From an uncultured Prevotellaceae bacterium (GTDB lineage Bacteria > Bacteroidota > Bacteroidia > Bacteroidales > Muribaculaceae), in the NCBI GenBank assembly GCA_900318255.1, contig ONJX01000027.1, positions 1 through 64,000 on the forward strand: a stretch of DNA of 64,000 nt, read 5' to 3'. The notes under the pieces were generated by a model that saw only the letters and a list, made by a program, of their open reading frames with translations, was not told the origin of the DNA and made no database searches. This document shows, piece after piece, positions 8,272 to 17,163 of this stretch (its first letter is position 1; every line of letters starts with the position of its first letter). A program made the position numbers and the translations under genes.

Positions 8272-9326
8272 GGCAATGGCTCATTTATGTTGAGGAACAT
8301 CTGGGCGCACCATAGCTGCCACTTTTGATTGCCAGTTAGGGAAGCCATGGGGATGTGGGTCCTGAACTCTGGGCGAGTGGGTCCTTGCCAATCCTTAAAA
8401 ATGGCATCTACTGGTCGAGGCATAGGTATCTTGTCAGGAATGGGCACCCCAGGATATCGCATGGCATAAAGCTCACGAACAAGATATTTGGGCTCACCGC
8501 CACGCACACGACTCATGTCAAGCTCACTGGCCATAACAAGGCGGGCGTAGGGGTCATAGTAAGGCATTCCTGCCACAGCAAAGGCATTGAGATAAGAACT
8601 GGAGCTCTCGATGGCAAACACGTCGTCCATAAACCTCATGTAGTCGATGTCATCGCCGTTAATGCGGTAAGGCTCGTATAGTTCATACACCCTCTTGTCA
8701 TAATCTTGAAGTACCATTTCTGGCTCAAGAAAGGTGTAACGCTTAACAAAGTCATCATATTTCCACTCGCGCGAGATGAGTTTGTCCATACCACCAAAAA
8801 TCAGGTCGGCACTCTCGCCCACGAGCACTAGCTGCACCCCGTCACGCCTAGCGATAGTGGCAGCCTTAAGGATTTGAGGCTCAATAGAGTGCACTGGTGC
8901 ACATTTTGCCTGCATCACCAGTGGCGTGAAAAGTCGGTAGTCGTCGAGGGAAATGTTTACTAGGTGATGATTTAAGCCCAGCATGTGGCAATAGCTCTTG
9001 GCGCGCTCCACATCCTTGTCAAAGACATCGCTCTGGGTGCAGGTAAACGTGTAGGCATGGCTGCCTGGTCGCAGGTAGGTAGCAAGATTTGCGCTGTCCA
9101 TGCCGCCCGAGAGCAGTATTCCTATGTTGTCATATTTCTTATACAGCTCATCAATCTGCTCCTGAATGCGCTTGTCGATGTCGGTAGCACTGTCAACCTT
9201 GATTTGATCATGCTCTGCCACTGGCTTGATGCAGCGGTGTCGCATGCCGTCGTAGAAATCAACGCCGTCTTTGCAGATGTAGCGATAGGCGATATAAGAA
9301 CTTAAGCAGAATTTTTTGTCAATCAT
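8268..9326 (-). CDS. AsnB-like PP-loop (asparagine synthase C-terminal domain) protein
   Basis: 352 residues. GILLSGGMDSANLATYL near residue 75 is the PP-loop ATP-pyrophosphatase motif SGGxDS of asparagine synthetase-type amidotransferases. The N-terminal glutamine-hydrolysing domain (catalytic Cys2) is absent: the protein begins MIDKKFCLSSY and has only about 60 residues before the PP-loop domain. It may adenylate a carboxylate on a sugar or amino acid and amidate it using free ammonia or a partner. It is coupled to licD by a 4-bp overlap. A pairing-competent 75-bp element separates it from the cytidylyltransferase upstream. Confidence 0.82.
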   Translation of the reverse strand: MIDKKFCLSSYIAYRYICKDGVDFYDGMRHRCIKPVAEHDQIKVDSATDIDKRIQEQIDELYKKYDNIGILLSGGMDSANLATYLRPGSHAYTFTCTQSDVFDKDVERAKSYCHMLGLNHHLVNISLDDYRLFTPLVMQAKCAPVHSIEPQILKAATIARRDGVQLVLVGESADLIFGGMDKLISREWKYDDFVKRYTFLEPEMVLQDYDKRVYELYEPYRINGDDIDYMRFMDDVFAIESSSSYLNAFAVAGMPYYDPYARLVMASELDMSRVRGGEPKYLVRELYAMRYPGVPIPDKIPMPRPVDAIFKDWQGPTRPEFRTHIPMASLTGNQKWQLWCAQMFLNINEPLP

Positions 9327-9343
9327 AATCGTTATTGTTTATA

Positions 9344-9418
9344 GGTGGAACGGGGAACGGAGAACGGGTGTAGGAAGAAAGAAGTAGAAAATGTTGAGAA
9401 CTCGTTCCACGTTTCACC
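9344..9418 (-). other. Imperfect inverted repeat between cytidylyltransferase and AsnB-like gene
   Basis: GGTGGAACGGGGAACG (9344-9359) pairs with CGTTCCACGTTTCACC (9403-9418), 14 of 16 positions, with a 43-nt loop containing further GGAACGG/GAACGG iterations. It starts at the base after the cytidylyltransferase stop codon. There is no T-run, so it is more likely an mRNA processing or stability element, or a repeat, than a terminator. Confidence 0.5.
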
Positions 9419-9853
9419 TTATTTGACATCTTCTAGGTTGTGGCCACGCACAGCATTGAGGGCCTTTGTGATTTGTGTGGAAGAAACTCCCTGGGTGTAA
9501 GGGAAATAAACAATCTTGATGCCAGCTTCCTTGAATTGCCGCTCATAGTCCTGCCACTTCTCGGTAGCATACCAGTCGTCACCAACAAAAAGGATGTTGG
9601 CCTTGAGTTTCTTGCAAGCAGTGAGCTTGTCCATGTCATACTGCGGCACAGCGGCGTCAACATACTTTATGCTCCTTACAATCTCTATGCGGTCTTCAAA
9701 GGGTATCATCGCCTTCTTGCCTTTATAGGCAACCAGTTCGTCAACAGTCACCCCCACCACGAGCTTGTCGCACATGCCCTTGGCGTTCTTGAGCAAGTTC
9801 AGATGCCCTATATGAAACAGGTCATAAACCCCAGTTGTATATCCTATTATCAT
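9419..9853 (-). CDS. Glycerol-3-phosphate cytidylyltransferase-like nucleotidyltransferase (TagD family)
   Basis: 144 residues, the normal size of TagD-type enzymes. The N-terminal GYTTGVYDLFHIGHLNLL holds the HxGH nucleotide-binding motif, and GVSSTQITKAL at residue 125 corresponds to the family's RTxGISTT region. The family makes CDP-activated alcohol phosphates (CDP-glycerol, CDP-ethanolamine and similar) from CTP. Its position upstream of licD suggests it supplies the CDP-linked donor. Substrate is inferred only; ethanolamine- or glycerol-type donors are equally possible. Confidence 0.85.
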   Translation of the reverse strand: MIIGYTTGVYDLFHIGHLNLLKNAKGMCDKLVVGVTVDELVAYKGKKAMIPFEDRIEIVRSIKYVDAAVPQYDMDKLTACKKLKANILFVGDDWYATEKWQDYERQFKEAGIKIVYFPYTQGVSSTQITKALNAVRGHNLEDVK

Positions 9854-9969
9854 AGTTTTTATTATTAATTAAAATGCAAAAGTAGTTATTCTAGGCCAAA
9901 AAAGAATAATATTTATAGCATCTTTTTTCAAATTAACATAAACAAGCGGCAAGCGTTAATGAAACCAAT

Positions 9970-10929
9970 TTAACGTCCGGCAAAAGTGAGATAGATGCGG
10001 CGTGTTGCCAAATATATGAAATTGACTGGCTTATAAGGCATCTTGCCGCACCTGAACATCCACTCTAGGCAGCGAGCAACCACATGTGTTGACCGCTGAG
10101 TGAAAAGCCCTTCGGCCTGCTGCCTCGGCACATTAAATCGCCGTGCAAACCGCCACACATTCACCCACCCCGTTTGCATGGCAAACGAGTACTGCTTCCA
10201 TTGCTCATGCGATGTCATGAAAGTGCCTATCAACTCTTGGGCTTTGAAGAATGACATTGCGTTTTGAGTGGTTATGTTGTTGGTGTAGGACTGAGGGTTG
10301 TCGTTGCGGTAGAAATACACGCAACTATCGACCGTGCTGCGGCGTGCACTGATGAGCAGGCGTGGCAATACCGAGAAGTCCTCGCCATAGTCAATACCCT
10401 CGACAAAGCGGATGTCGTTATCGGTGAACAGCGATTTCTTTATCAGTCGCCCCCAGATGCGGTTGGAGTCAACATTTTGGCAAAGGATGATCTTGAGATA
10501 GCCTTTGTCGCTCACTCTCAACGGCAAGTGCACGCCCGCCACTTCGCCACGGGTGACAGTGGCGTAGCCGCCATCAACGAGCGACGCCCCGCTCCGCTGC
10601 ATCTGCTCAACCAGGCACTCTATCATGTGAGGGTCAACATAGTCGTCGCTATCGACAAAAATCACCGCCTCACCAGTGGCAGCGTCTAGAGCGGTTTGCC
10701 GCACCGCTCCTGAACCCATGTTGCGCTCATGGCTGATAATGCGCACCTGTGGCTGCCGCTCAGGATAGCGCTCCACCACTTCGCGCAGGTGCTCAACAGA
10801 GGCGTCGGGCGTGCAGTCATCCACAAAGATGTATTCCACATCCTTGTAAGTCTGCTCCATGAGAGTGGTCGCGCATTTTGCTATATAACTCTCAACGCCA
10901 TAGACTGGCACCAGCACCGATACTTTCAT
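9970..10929 (-). CDS. Family 2 glycosyltransferase
   Basis: About 319 residues from the ATG at 10929 (MKVSVLVPVYG). The reading frame is open ten codons further upstream, but the standard GT-A start motif VSVLVPVYGVESYIAKC begins here. VFVDDCTPDAS-type donor-binding sequence is present as YIFVDDCTPDAS, and AVIFVDSDDYVDPHMIE holds the DXD-like metal site near residue 100. It is a soluble inverting transferase adding one sugar of the repeat unit. It is transcribed divergently from the flippase at 11060. Confidence 0.9.
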   Translation of the reverse strand: MKVSVLVPVYGVESYIAKCATTLMEQTYKDVEYIFVDDCTPDASVEHLREVVERYPERQPQVRIISHERNMGSGAVRQTALDAATGEAVIFVDSDDYVDPHMIECLVEQMQRSGASLVDGGYATVTRGEVAGVHLPLRVSDKGYLKIILCQNVDSNRIWGRLIKKSLFTDNDIRFVEGIDYGEDFSVLPRLLISARRSTVDSCVYFYRNDNPQSYTNNITTQNAMSFFKAQELIGTFMTSHEQWKQYSFAMQTGWVNVWRFARRFNVPRQQAEGLFTQRSTHVVARCLEWMFRCGKMPYKPVNFIYLATRRIYLTFAGR

Positions 10930-10956
10930 TAGTCTAAAATAAATTCTATGTATATG

Positions 10957-10964
10957 CAAAATTA
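10957..10964 (-). promoter_or_regulatory. Candidate -7 box of the 9970-10929 glycosyltransferase
   Basis: TAATTTTG on the minus strand, 28 bp upstream of the chosen ATG. A TTG is present upstream at 10987-10989, spaced slightly wide (22 bp). Confidence 0.5.
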
Positions 10965-11028
10965 ATTATTCTTGCCCAAAAAGACGCAATAAAATATTGT
11001 TTTTTTTCTGAAATATGCAAAAAACGAG

Positions 11029-11036
11029 TAACTTTG
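11029..11036 (+). promoter_or_regulatory. -7 box of the 11060 flippase
   Basis: TAACTTTG followed by CAC, about 24 bp before the ATG. It matches the Bacteroidetes consensus. A TTG at 10997-10999 lies further than the ideal distance. Confidence 0.65.
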
Positions 11037-11059
11037 CACCCAATTTCTAAGAAATACAA

Positions 11060-12496
11060 ATGGAAGAAGTTAATCAACAAAGTCGCAAGAAAAAGTTCAT
11101 TAAGGACTTTGGAATATACGCAATAGGCAATCTAGGGTCGAAGCTCATCACCTTCTTGATGATTCCGCTATATACCTATTTCGTGGAAAATCCTGGCGAT
11201 TATGGCTACTTCGACTTGTGCTTTCAAGTGTGTTTGCTCATGTTCCCTATTGTGACTCTGCAACTGCGCGACGGGGCATTCCGCTTTCTGCTAGACACTC
11301 AAGACAGCACTGATCGCTCCCGCATTATCACTTTTGTCTATCGCACACTAGGCACCACAATAATCGCAACCATAGCTATTGCCCTTGGTGTATCGCTATT
11401 TGTTGAAATTGATTATTTGTGGAGCACTATAGCCTTATTGGTGGTGATGGCTATCTATGAACTCTTGGCACAAGTGACAAGAGGCTTGGGCAACAACAAG
11501 GCCTTCATCGCAATAGGGCTTATAGCGTCGTTTGGAATATGCTTGTTTAGTCTCATTTTTGTAGCTTGGTTTAATATGGGCATAATGGGCATTTTTCTTG
11601 CCAACATATTATCGCGAGTTATATCAATAATTGTTGTCGAGTGTAAAATGAAGACCTTCAGTCAATTCTTTAACTTCAAGATTGACATGAAAGACGTCTC
11701 AAGACAGATACTAAAATTCTGCCTACCCTTGATACCTGTAGCCTTGTGCTGGCTGCTCACCACAACCAGCGACCGTTTTTTTATCAAGCATTTTCTTGGG
11801 CTAGAGATGACAGGCATCTATGCTGTGGCAATTAGATTTGGCGGGTTGATCCACACATTATCTAATATCTTTTTCCAGACCTGGCAAGAAAACGCCATTC
11901 AGCAATACCACAGTCCTGACCGGGATGATTTCTTCTCAAAGGTTTTCAATTATTATCTATATATATTATGTTTCACACTGATAGCATTCACGTTCTCATT
12001 AAAAATCTGTTACGGATGGATTGTGGGAGCCAACTATCAGGAGAGTCTTGAGTATGTGTATTTAATAAATCTGAGCACAATTCTTTTTGCCATCACTGTT
12101 TATTTTGAGTTGCCCTATCAATGCGCCAAAGACACAAAACGTGCAATACCATCAATCATTCTTACCACTGCTGTAAACATCATATTAAACTTTATATTGA
12201 CTCCCATTCTGCACATTTATGGCGTCATTCTCACCTCAATCATTTCCTATCTCACACTAATCATTTACAGATGGGTTGACACTCGGCGTTATTTTACCCT
12301 TAAGCTTCAACCCAGGGCGTTAATACCACTATGCTTGATAATGGTGAGTGCATTGCCGTTCTATTTGAATGACAGCCATTTAATGGATGCTATTTATATA
12401 ATTCTTTCATTTGTTGTTCTCGCCATTTTCACGCCCAGCGAGCTAAAGGCAAGCATAATGAACAAACTTTTAATGAAAAAAAAATCAACCATTTAG
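11060..12496 (+). CDS. Polysaccharide flippase (Wzx-type oligosaccharide translocase), second copy
   Basis: 478-residue membrane protein of the MOP/PST flippase superfamily: N-terminal KKKFIKDFGIYAIGNLGSKLITFLMIPLYT, then the characteristic NPGDYGYFDLCFQ, and about 12-14 membrane segments. It flips undecaprenyl-PP-linked repeat units. The gene is AT-rich relative to the 5824 flippase and typical of swapped polysaccharide cassettes. The acyltransferase at 12573 follows 76 bp downstream on the same strand and is probably co-transcribed. Confidence 0.9.
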   Translation: MEEVNQQSRKKKFIKDFGIYAIGNLGSKLITFLMIPLYTYFVENPGDYGYFDLCFQVCLLMFPIVTLQLRDGAFRFLLDTQDSTDRSRIITFVYRTLGTTIIATIAIALGVSLFVEIDYLWSTIALLVVMAIYELLAQVTRGLGNNKAFIAIGLIASFGICLFSLIFVAWFNMGIMGIFLANILSRVISIIVVECKMKTFSQFFNFKIDMKDVSRQILKFCLPLIPVALCWLLTTTSDRFFIKHFLGLEMTGIYAVAIRFGGLIHTLSNIFFQTWQENAIQQYHSPDRDDFFSKVFNYYLYILCFTLIAFTFSLKICYGWIVGANYQESLEYVYLINLSTILFAITVYFELPYQCAKDTKRAIPSIILTTAVNIILNFILTPILHIYGVILTSIISYLTLIIYRWVDTRRYFTLKLQPRALIPLCLIMVSALPFYLNDSHLMDAIYIILSFVVLAIFTPSELKASIMNKLLMKKKSTI

Positions 12497-12572
12497 TGAA
12501 TTAATAAGAGCCGTAACAGCTCGGTGATAATTCTCTTCAATAAGTTATTGTCAATACACAATCTTAGATAAA

Positions 12573-13031
12573 ATGATGAAATATTTGAAATACCTCCTCA
12601 CTTTAGGGATATATGGCGACTTTAATGTCGCTTGGAAACTAAGGAAGCTTTCATTCCTTTTTCTACCATTCTATAAAATCCACCTAAAGGCCCATAATGC
12701 TTATATTCCAAAGGAATGTGAAATAGAGGGCGACATAGTCTTTCCTCATGAAATAACAGGATGCTTTTTTGCTTGCTTTTCTAAAATAGGAACTGGTTGC
12801 ACTATCATGCACCACGTTACTATAGGCTCAAACATCATTGGTGGTGGCAAGAAACTTGGGGCGCCGCAAATAGGAAATAATGTGTTTATTGGTGCTGGAG
12901 CTAAGATAATAGGTCCCGTTAAAATAGGCAACAACGTGAAGATTGGGGCCGGATGCATTGTGGTTGACGACATTCCCGACAATGCCGTTTGCGTAATGAA
13001 CAAACCCCGCATCATCCTAAAGGAGCGATAA
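12573..13031 (+). CDS. Hexapeptide-repeat acetyltransferase (serine acetyltransferase-like)
   Basis: 152 residues. From about residue 45 the sequence follows the left-handed beta-helix hexapeptide pattern (IGTGCTIMHHVTIGSNIIGG, IGNNVFIGAGAKIIG, IGNNVKIGAGCIVVDDIP). The HHVTIG segment with catalytic His resembles the CysE/SAT and colanic-acid acetyltransferase subgroup. In this locus it most likely O-acetylates a sugar rather than serine. The second codon is also ATG. It ends 18 nt before a long perfect hairpin that separates it from the convergent operon. Confidence 0.88.
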   Translation: MMKYLKYLLTLGIYGDFNVAWKLRKLSFLFLPFYKIHLKAHNAYIPKECEIEGDIVFPHEITGCFFACFSKIGTGCTIMHHVTIGSNIIGGGKKLGAPQIGNNVFIGAGAKIIGPVKIGNNVKIGAGCIVVDDIPDNAVCVMNKPRIILKER

Positions 13032-13049
13032 TCACTAGGCACGATACAA

Positions 13050-13093
13050 AACCACCGCACCCATTTGCTTTCAAGCAAATGGGTGCGGTGGTT
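13050..13093. terminator. Perfect 21-bp hairpin between convergent genes
   Basis: AACCACCGCACCCATTTGCT plus T (13050-13070) is an exact inverted repeat of 13073-13093, with a two-base TC spacer. It lies between the ends of the rightward acetyltransferase and the leftward 14-kb operon, so it probably acts as a two-way terminator or mRNA 3'-end block. Neither side has a proper T-run. Confidence 0.7.
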
Positions 13094-13173
13094 AATATTG
13101 GCACACTAACTGATACCTTAACTCTAACTCATCATGAGGCAACCACCATTGTGGGTTGCACACATTGTGGCAG

Positions 13174-14031
13174 TTATAGCAAGGTGTTTATGAGATTGTA
13201 GTTTTGCTGGATGTGGGCACGCGACGATGCTCCAAAAAGCACCGACTCAATCTTCTTGAACTGCCCAACATACTCAAACGCCTCCTCGGGCTTAAGGGCA
13301 CCAGCGGCCAAGCACTGCATAGCGATGGGCCTGAACTTCTTGTCGCTGCGCAAGTACTCCTCATATCGCTCAATAGAGCCGCTCATGCGAAATCCAATCT
13401 TATTTATAGAAGAGCAGATAACAGGATTCTCTATGCCATTTTCTTCGCAAAAGTCAACCATCTGCGGCATGTTCATTGTGATGAAGCCTGGCTCTGCATT
13501 ATATTTCTTGCGAATGTACTCAGCAAAATGCACCAGGATTTCTTTCATGCCCAACCCATAGAGCAAGTCGGTCATCACATTCTGCAAGAAAATAACTGGT
13601 GTATTTAACCCTCGGAACATCTTCATCTCGGCATCAACAAGCAACTCCATCAATGCTGGGAAATCTTTGCGGGCATAGGCAATGCCCGACTTCGACACTA
13701 CCGACAGCAGATTACCAGGCAAATAGGCTTTGAGCGTTCCCAAAATTCCCAACTCGGTCACGGCGTTGGCATACTTATGAGCATAGGGCATGCAAGGATA
13801 AAACTTGAAGTTGGCATATTTCTCAGGATTTTGACGCATGTGCTCACAGATATTGGCAATGCGGTCGTGGGTGGTGCACATGAAAGTGTTTACCCCGCAC
13901 TCCATTGCCGTGTCGAGGACGTTGATAATTGCTTTGTCCTCCTTGAAACGCACAGCTTGCTGGCGGCTGCGCTCGTCACTTAAATGATTTACAGCAAAAA
14001 ACTGGTTGTCACCTAATATTACTTTATCCAT
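13174..14031 (-). CDS. Conserved protein of unknown function at the end of the polysaccharide operon
   Basis: 285 residues, soluble, no signal peptide. Segments such as KVILGDNQFFAVNH, AMECGVNTFMCTTHDRIANI, NPVICSSINKIGFRMSG and ESVLFGASSRAHIQQN alternate hydrophobic strands and helices in a way suggestive of a TIM-barrel (aldo/keto reductase-like or aldolase-like), but I do not recognise catalytic residues. It follows the Gfo/Idh oxidoreductase by 33 nt on the same strand and is the last gene of the operon, so a role in sugar modification is plausible. No function is assigned. Confidence 0.7.
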   Translation of the reverse strand: MDKVILGDNQFFAVNHLSDERSRQQAVRFKEDKAIINVLDTAMECGVNTFMCTTHDRIANICEHMRQNPEKYANFKFYPCMPYAHKYANAVTELGILGTLKAYLPGNLLSVVSKSGIAYARKDFPALMELLVDAEMKMFRGLNTPVIFLQNVMTDLLYGLGMKEILVHFAEYIRKKYNAEPGFITMNMPQMVDFCEENGIENPVICSSINKIGFRMSGSIERYEEYLRSDKKFRPIAMQCLAAGALKPEEAFEYVGQFKKIESVLFGASSRAHIQQNYNLINTLL

Positions 14032-14064
14032 TGTCGTCTTCTTTTGTTTGTGTATAAGTTAAGG

Positions 14065-15084
14065 TTATTGTTGCTCAGCATCATCCATCAACTTGTGAAT
14101 GATGTAATCAGTATTTAGAGCCGACTCAAATGTGTTGCGGTTCTCTACACTTGAGTCCTTGATGCATTGAATGAAATTGTCGTTTTCGAGCGAGAATTCT
14201 TCACCTCTAAGGTTAAAGAACACCTGTGGCGTTAGGTCGGTAATATACTTTACGTTCCAGCCCTTGACAAGGTTGTGCTCAGGAAGATCTTTCTTGACAT
14301 AAATCTTCAGTGTTGTGGTATCGGCCTCGAGCTTTCCTCCATCGCCTTCTATTTTTAATGAAGTGGTGGCCTTGCGGTGGGTGTCGTCGCTCCAGTTCAC
14401 TGCCAGCTGTCCGTGTAACCCACTTTTCATGATAAGAGTGGAATATACAGCATCATCAACATCGGTTGAGAATATAGAAGGCATGAATGTGCCTTTGGCA
14501 TCAACCGCCACATCGTCAAAGACATAATTTATCAAGTCCAGGATGTGGGCGGCATAGTCGAACAAGCAGCCTCCACCATTACTCTTGGATGAGCGCCATG
14601 TCCCTCCTTTTCGCTTGAGCACAACAGGCCCATAGTTCTCACCCATGAAATGGAATGGTGTGCCAATGACACCAGCCTTGAGTAAACGGCGCATCTCATT
14701 GAATGTGCCCACATAACGATTGCAGTAACCAACTTGATTAACAAGATTTCGAGCATTAGCTGCTGCAACCATGGTCTTCCCTTCTTCATAATTGAGACTA
14801 AAAGGCTTCTCGCAGAAGACGTGGCAACCATGCTCGAGAGCAAACATCACCATCTCGTAATGCAGCTTAGTGGGTGTTACCACATAAACGGCATCGGGCT
14901 TTTCGTCCTCAATCATCTTTTTATAGTCAGTATAACACTTGATTGATGTCAACTTCTTAAAAGCGCTTTGAAGGAGAGAATCGGTGTCGCACATGGCAAC
15001 CACCTCAACATCGGGATGAGCACCGAGTATAGAACAATGGCTCATGCCCATTTTTCCCAGGCCAATTATTACAACTTTAATCAT
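14065..15084 (-). CDS. Gfo/Idh/MocA family NAD(P)-dependent oxidoreductase
   Basis: 339 residues. The N-terminal Rossmann motif KVVIIGLGKMGMSHCSILG (GxGxxG-type), the EKPFSLN motif near residue 95 with the family's catalytic-region lysine, and a C-terminal alpha/beta sheet domain identify the family. In polysaccharide operons such enzymes oxidise or reduce nucleotide-sugar intermediates, for example UDP-sugar 3-dehydrogenation. The exact substrate is not readable. It sits 26 nt downstream of the DUF354 gene and is part of the leftward operon. Confidence 0.9.
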   Translation of the reverse strand: MIKVVIIGLGKMGMSHCSILGAHPDVEVVAMCDTDSLLQSAFKKLTSIKCYTDYKKMIEDEKPDAVYVVTPTKLHYEMVMFALEHGCHVFCEKPFSLNYEEGKTMVAAANARNLVNQVGYCNRYVGTFNEMRRLLKAGVIGTPFHFMGENYGPVVLKRKGGTWRSSKSNGGGCLFDYAAHILDLINYVFDDVAVDAKGTFMPSIFSTDVDDAVYSTLIMKSGLHGQLAVNWSDDTHRKATTSLKIEGDGGKLEADTTTLKIYVKKDLPEHNLVKGWNVKYITDLTPQVFFNLRGEEFSLENDNFIQCIKDSSVENRNTFESALNTDYIIHKLMDDAEQQ

Positions 15085-15110
15085 AATTTAAAAAATATAG
15101 ATTTTAATAA

Positions 15111-16124
15111 TTATTTTGTTAGGTTCAGTAAACAAGACTTAATCAGATTATAAGCTTCCTTGCCTTTGTTCAATAGAGAAATATCAGCAGGCTTAGCTTG
15201 TGCATTTCTAATTATTTCTCTGATTTGTGAGGCATTGAGGTTGGGATTGTGCAACATCAGGCCCTCAGATATCAGAAAGCGGTCAACATCGAGCAATGCG
15301 TCCTGATAAATCGACACTGTGGGCACTCCTATGACAGCCATCTCGCGGGTCATGGTGCCACCAGCACCTATAAATAAAGAGCAATCGGCGGCGATTTCAT
15401 CAAACGTCATTGGGCGCTGGCACACCTTTATGCCATTGAATATCTCGTTAGCAAAATGCTGGCGCTGGTTGTCGTCACGTGGAAGTATTATGATCTCATA
15501 ATCTTGCTTAAGCTCAATCAGAGCATCGTCAAGAACATTAGTCTTTCCCTTATAGTACTGTGCGAAATAAGGTTCTGGGCGGTAATAGATCCTCTTGGTT
15601 GAATGTTCTTGAGGCTTAAAATCGCTATATTTTCCCCAGAGGTATATCCCTTCTTTCACTCCTGGATATTGTCTAACCTTTTTGGGACTTACCAGCAGAT
15701 TAGTAACACTCTTAACAGGAATAAACTCAGGCACAAAAACCTTGTGAGCGCATACGAAGCTGATTTTGTTGCCCATAGCATGCTCGTTATCATTAGTGTA
15801 GATAGTGGGCACTCCAGCTAGTCGTCCTGCAATAGCGCTTGTGAAAGAGCTCTGAGAGATTGCTGCATCAATGTTGTGTCTCTTGATAAATTTAACCAGG
15901 TCTCTCACCCTAACAATGTTTCCCAGAATTTTATTACGCAACTTCTTTCCATAAGACTTACCCACAATAGTGTAGTCCATACCATAGAGGTCAAGAAGTT
16001 CAGTAGTGTTAGCGGCGTTACGGCTTGTAATTACAACCTCATGTCCTTCATCTTGAAGCTCTCCAATCATTTGGCGAAAGAACTGAACATGTGGCGAATT
16101 AGTCAAATCAAACCAAATCTTCAT
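15111..16124 (-). CDS. DUF354 family protein (glycosyltransferase/epimerase-like)
   Basis: 337 residues beginning MKIWFDLTNSPHVQFFRQM, the signature start of DUF354 proteins. The fold is of the GT-B or UDP-GlcNAc 2-epimerase type: EGHEVVITSRN, then LFIGAGGTMTREMAVIGVPTVSIYQ near residue 250, which resembles the nucleotide-sugar-binding C-terminal domain. Probably cytosolic; either a glycosyltransferase or an enzyme of nucleotide-sugar metabolism. It is separated by 138 bp from the ATP-grasp gene, the widest gap in this part of the operon. Confidence 0.85.
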   Translation of the reverse strand: MKIWFDLTNSPHVQFFRQMIGELQDEGHEVVITSRNAANTTELLDLYGMDYTIVGKSYGKKLRNKILGNIVRVRDLVKFIKRHNIDAAISQSSFTSAIAGRLAGVPTIYTNDNEHAMGNKISFVCAHKVFVPEFIPVKSVTNLLVSPKKVRQYPGVKEGIYLWGKYSDFKPQEHSTKRIYYRPEPYFAQYYKGKTNVLDDALIELKQDYEIIILPRDDNQRQHFANEIFNGIKVCQRPMTFDEIAADCSLFIGAGGTMTREMAVIGVPTVSIYQDALLDVDRFLISEGLMLHNPNLNASQIREIIRNAQAKPADISLLNKGKEAYNLIKSCLLNLTK

Positions 16125-16262
16125 AAAAATTTTACTTGAGATAATGCTTTAAATCTAAATCAGTTACTAGAAGAAAAAAAACACTACAAATCAATAAAAA
16201 AGTAATTAGCTAAAAAACGATTATCTTTGTTGTTGCAAAAAGTAGTTTTAGCATTTATTATT

Positions 16263-17153
16263 TTATTTGCCAGTGGGCAATTCAATCATGTCACCAAGCA
16301 TTTTTTGATATTCTAAAGAATAGAAAGCATCATAGCCAGGAGTAAATGTCAACTCTCCAAAAATGGGTTTTCCATTAATAGCGTACAAGTCAACCCTGAC
16401 ATAGGGAAACCCTTGTGACAGGCTTGAAGCTATTTGTGTCATCTCGTCATAGCACACTGGTTTTGGGACTTCCTTAAAGACAACAGGTTTGGTTTTATCA
16501 TACCATTCAGGGTGAGCGTTCCAGTCTATGTCATATAACATCCTGCTAATCAGGTGAGTGCCATCTTTCCTGTCGGAGAAAGCAGCAACCGACACAGGTT
16601 TCCCGTTGAAGCAATTAAATTTATAGTCAATTAAGCCATCATGAGGACACTCGGGTTGAACCAGTAATTCTTCGGCAATGATGCATTTAGGAGATATCTT
16701 TATATAGTGGGGTTGTCCTGACAGTTCACCATAAGGCATTTTCATCCAATAGCTCAATCTAGATTTTGCATCTTCAATGTCGAGCTTTGATTTATCTCTA
16801 ACAATGATATTTGACGTGCACCCATTATTAGTTTTCAAAACAAACTGATTAGGCAATGCATCAAAATCTATGTCATCAGGGCTGTTATACACGCCATATA
16901 GCTTTGTCAAGTATTGAGCACCAATAGTGTTCTTAATGTATTCTCTAACGGCATATTTATCGGCGAGCTCTGACCATTTTGATGTGTCGGTAAATAACGA
17001 CATCCAAGTAATCTTATCATGGAATAGTGTTGGGTCTTTTAAATTTATCCTCCTGTGAAAAGACAGATAATATTTTAGATTAAGAATAATCTTTGGATGC
17101 TTGCCTAAAAAACCAGCAAATGGTGAAGCTATTTTATATAAGTTTTGTTTCAT
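16263..17153 (-). CDS. TupA-like ATP-grasp protein
   Basis: 296 residues. FHDKITWMSLF, ADKYAVREYIKN, QFVLKTNNGCTSNIIV and YVRVDLYAINGKPIFGELTFTPG reproduce the order of conserved blocks in the TupA-like ATPgrasp family, including the ATP-binding lysine region and the acidic metal site near the C-terminus. Family members occur in teichuronopeptide and capsule loci and are thought to ligate amino acids or similar groups to uronic acids. The presence of a uronic-acid-forming dehydrogenase (23173) in the same operon fits that role. Confidence 0.85.
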   Translation of the reverse strand: MKQNLYKIASPFAGFLGKHPKIILNLKYYLSFHRRINLKDPTLFHDKITWMSLFTDTSKWSELADKYAVREYIKNTIGAQYLTKLYGVYNSPDDIDFDALPNQFVLKTNNGCTSNIIVRDKSKLDIEDAKSRLSYWMKMPYGELSGQPHYIKISPKCIIAEELLVQPECPHDGLIDYKFNCFNGKPVSVAAFSDRKDGTHLISRMLYDIDWNAHPEWYDKTKPVVFKEVPKPVCYDEMTQIASSLSQGFPYVRVDLYAINGKPIFGELTFTPGYDAFYSLEYQKMLGDMIELPTGK

Positions 17154-17163
17154 TGATAACTAA

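Noticed and set aside
16222..16229. TATCTTTG promoter match on the plus strand
   Set aside because: It would read into the 3' end of a minus-strand gene with no plus-strand gene beyond; considered chance or antisense noise.
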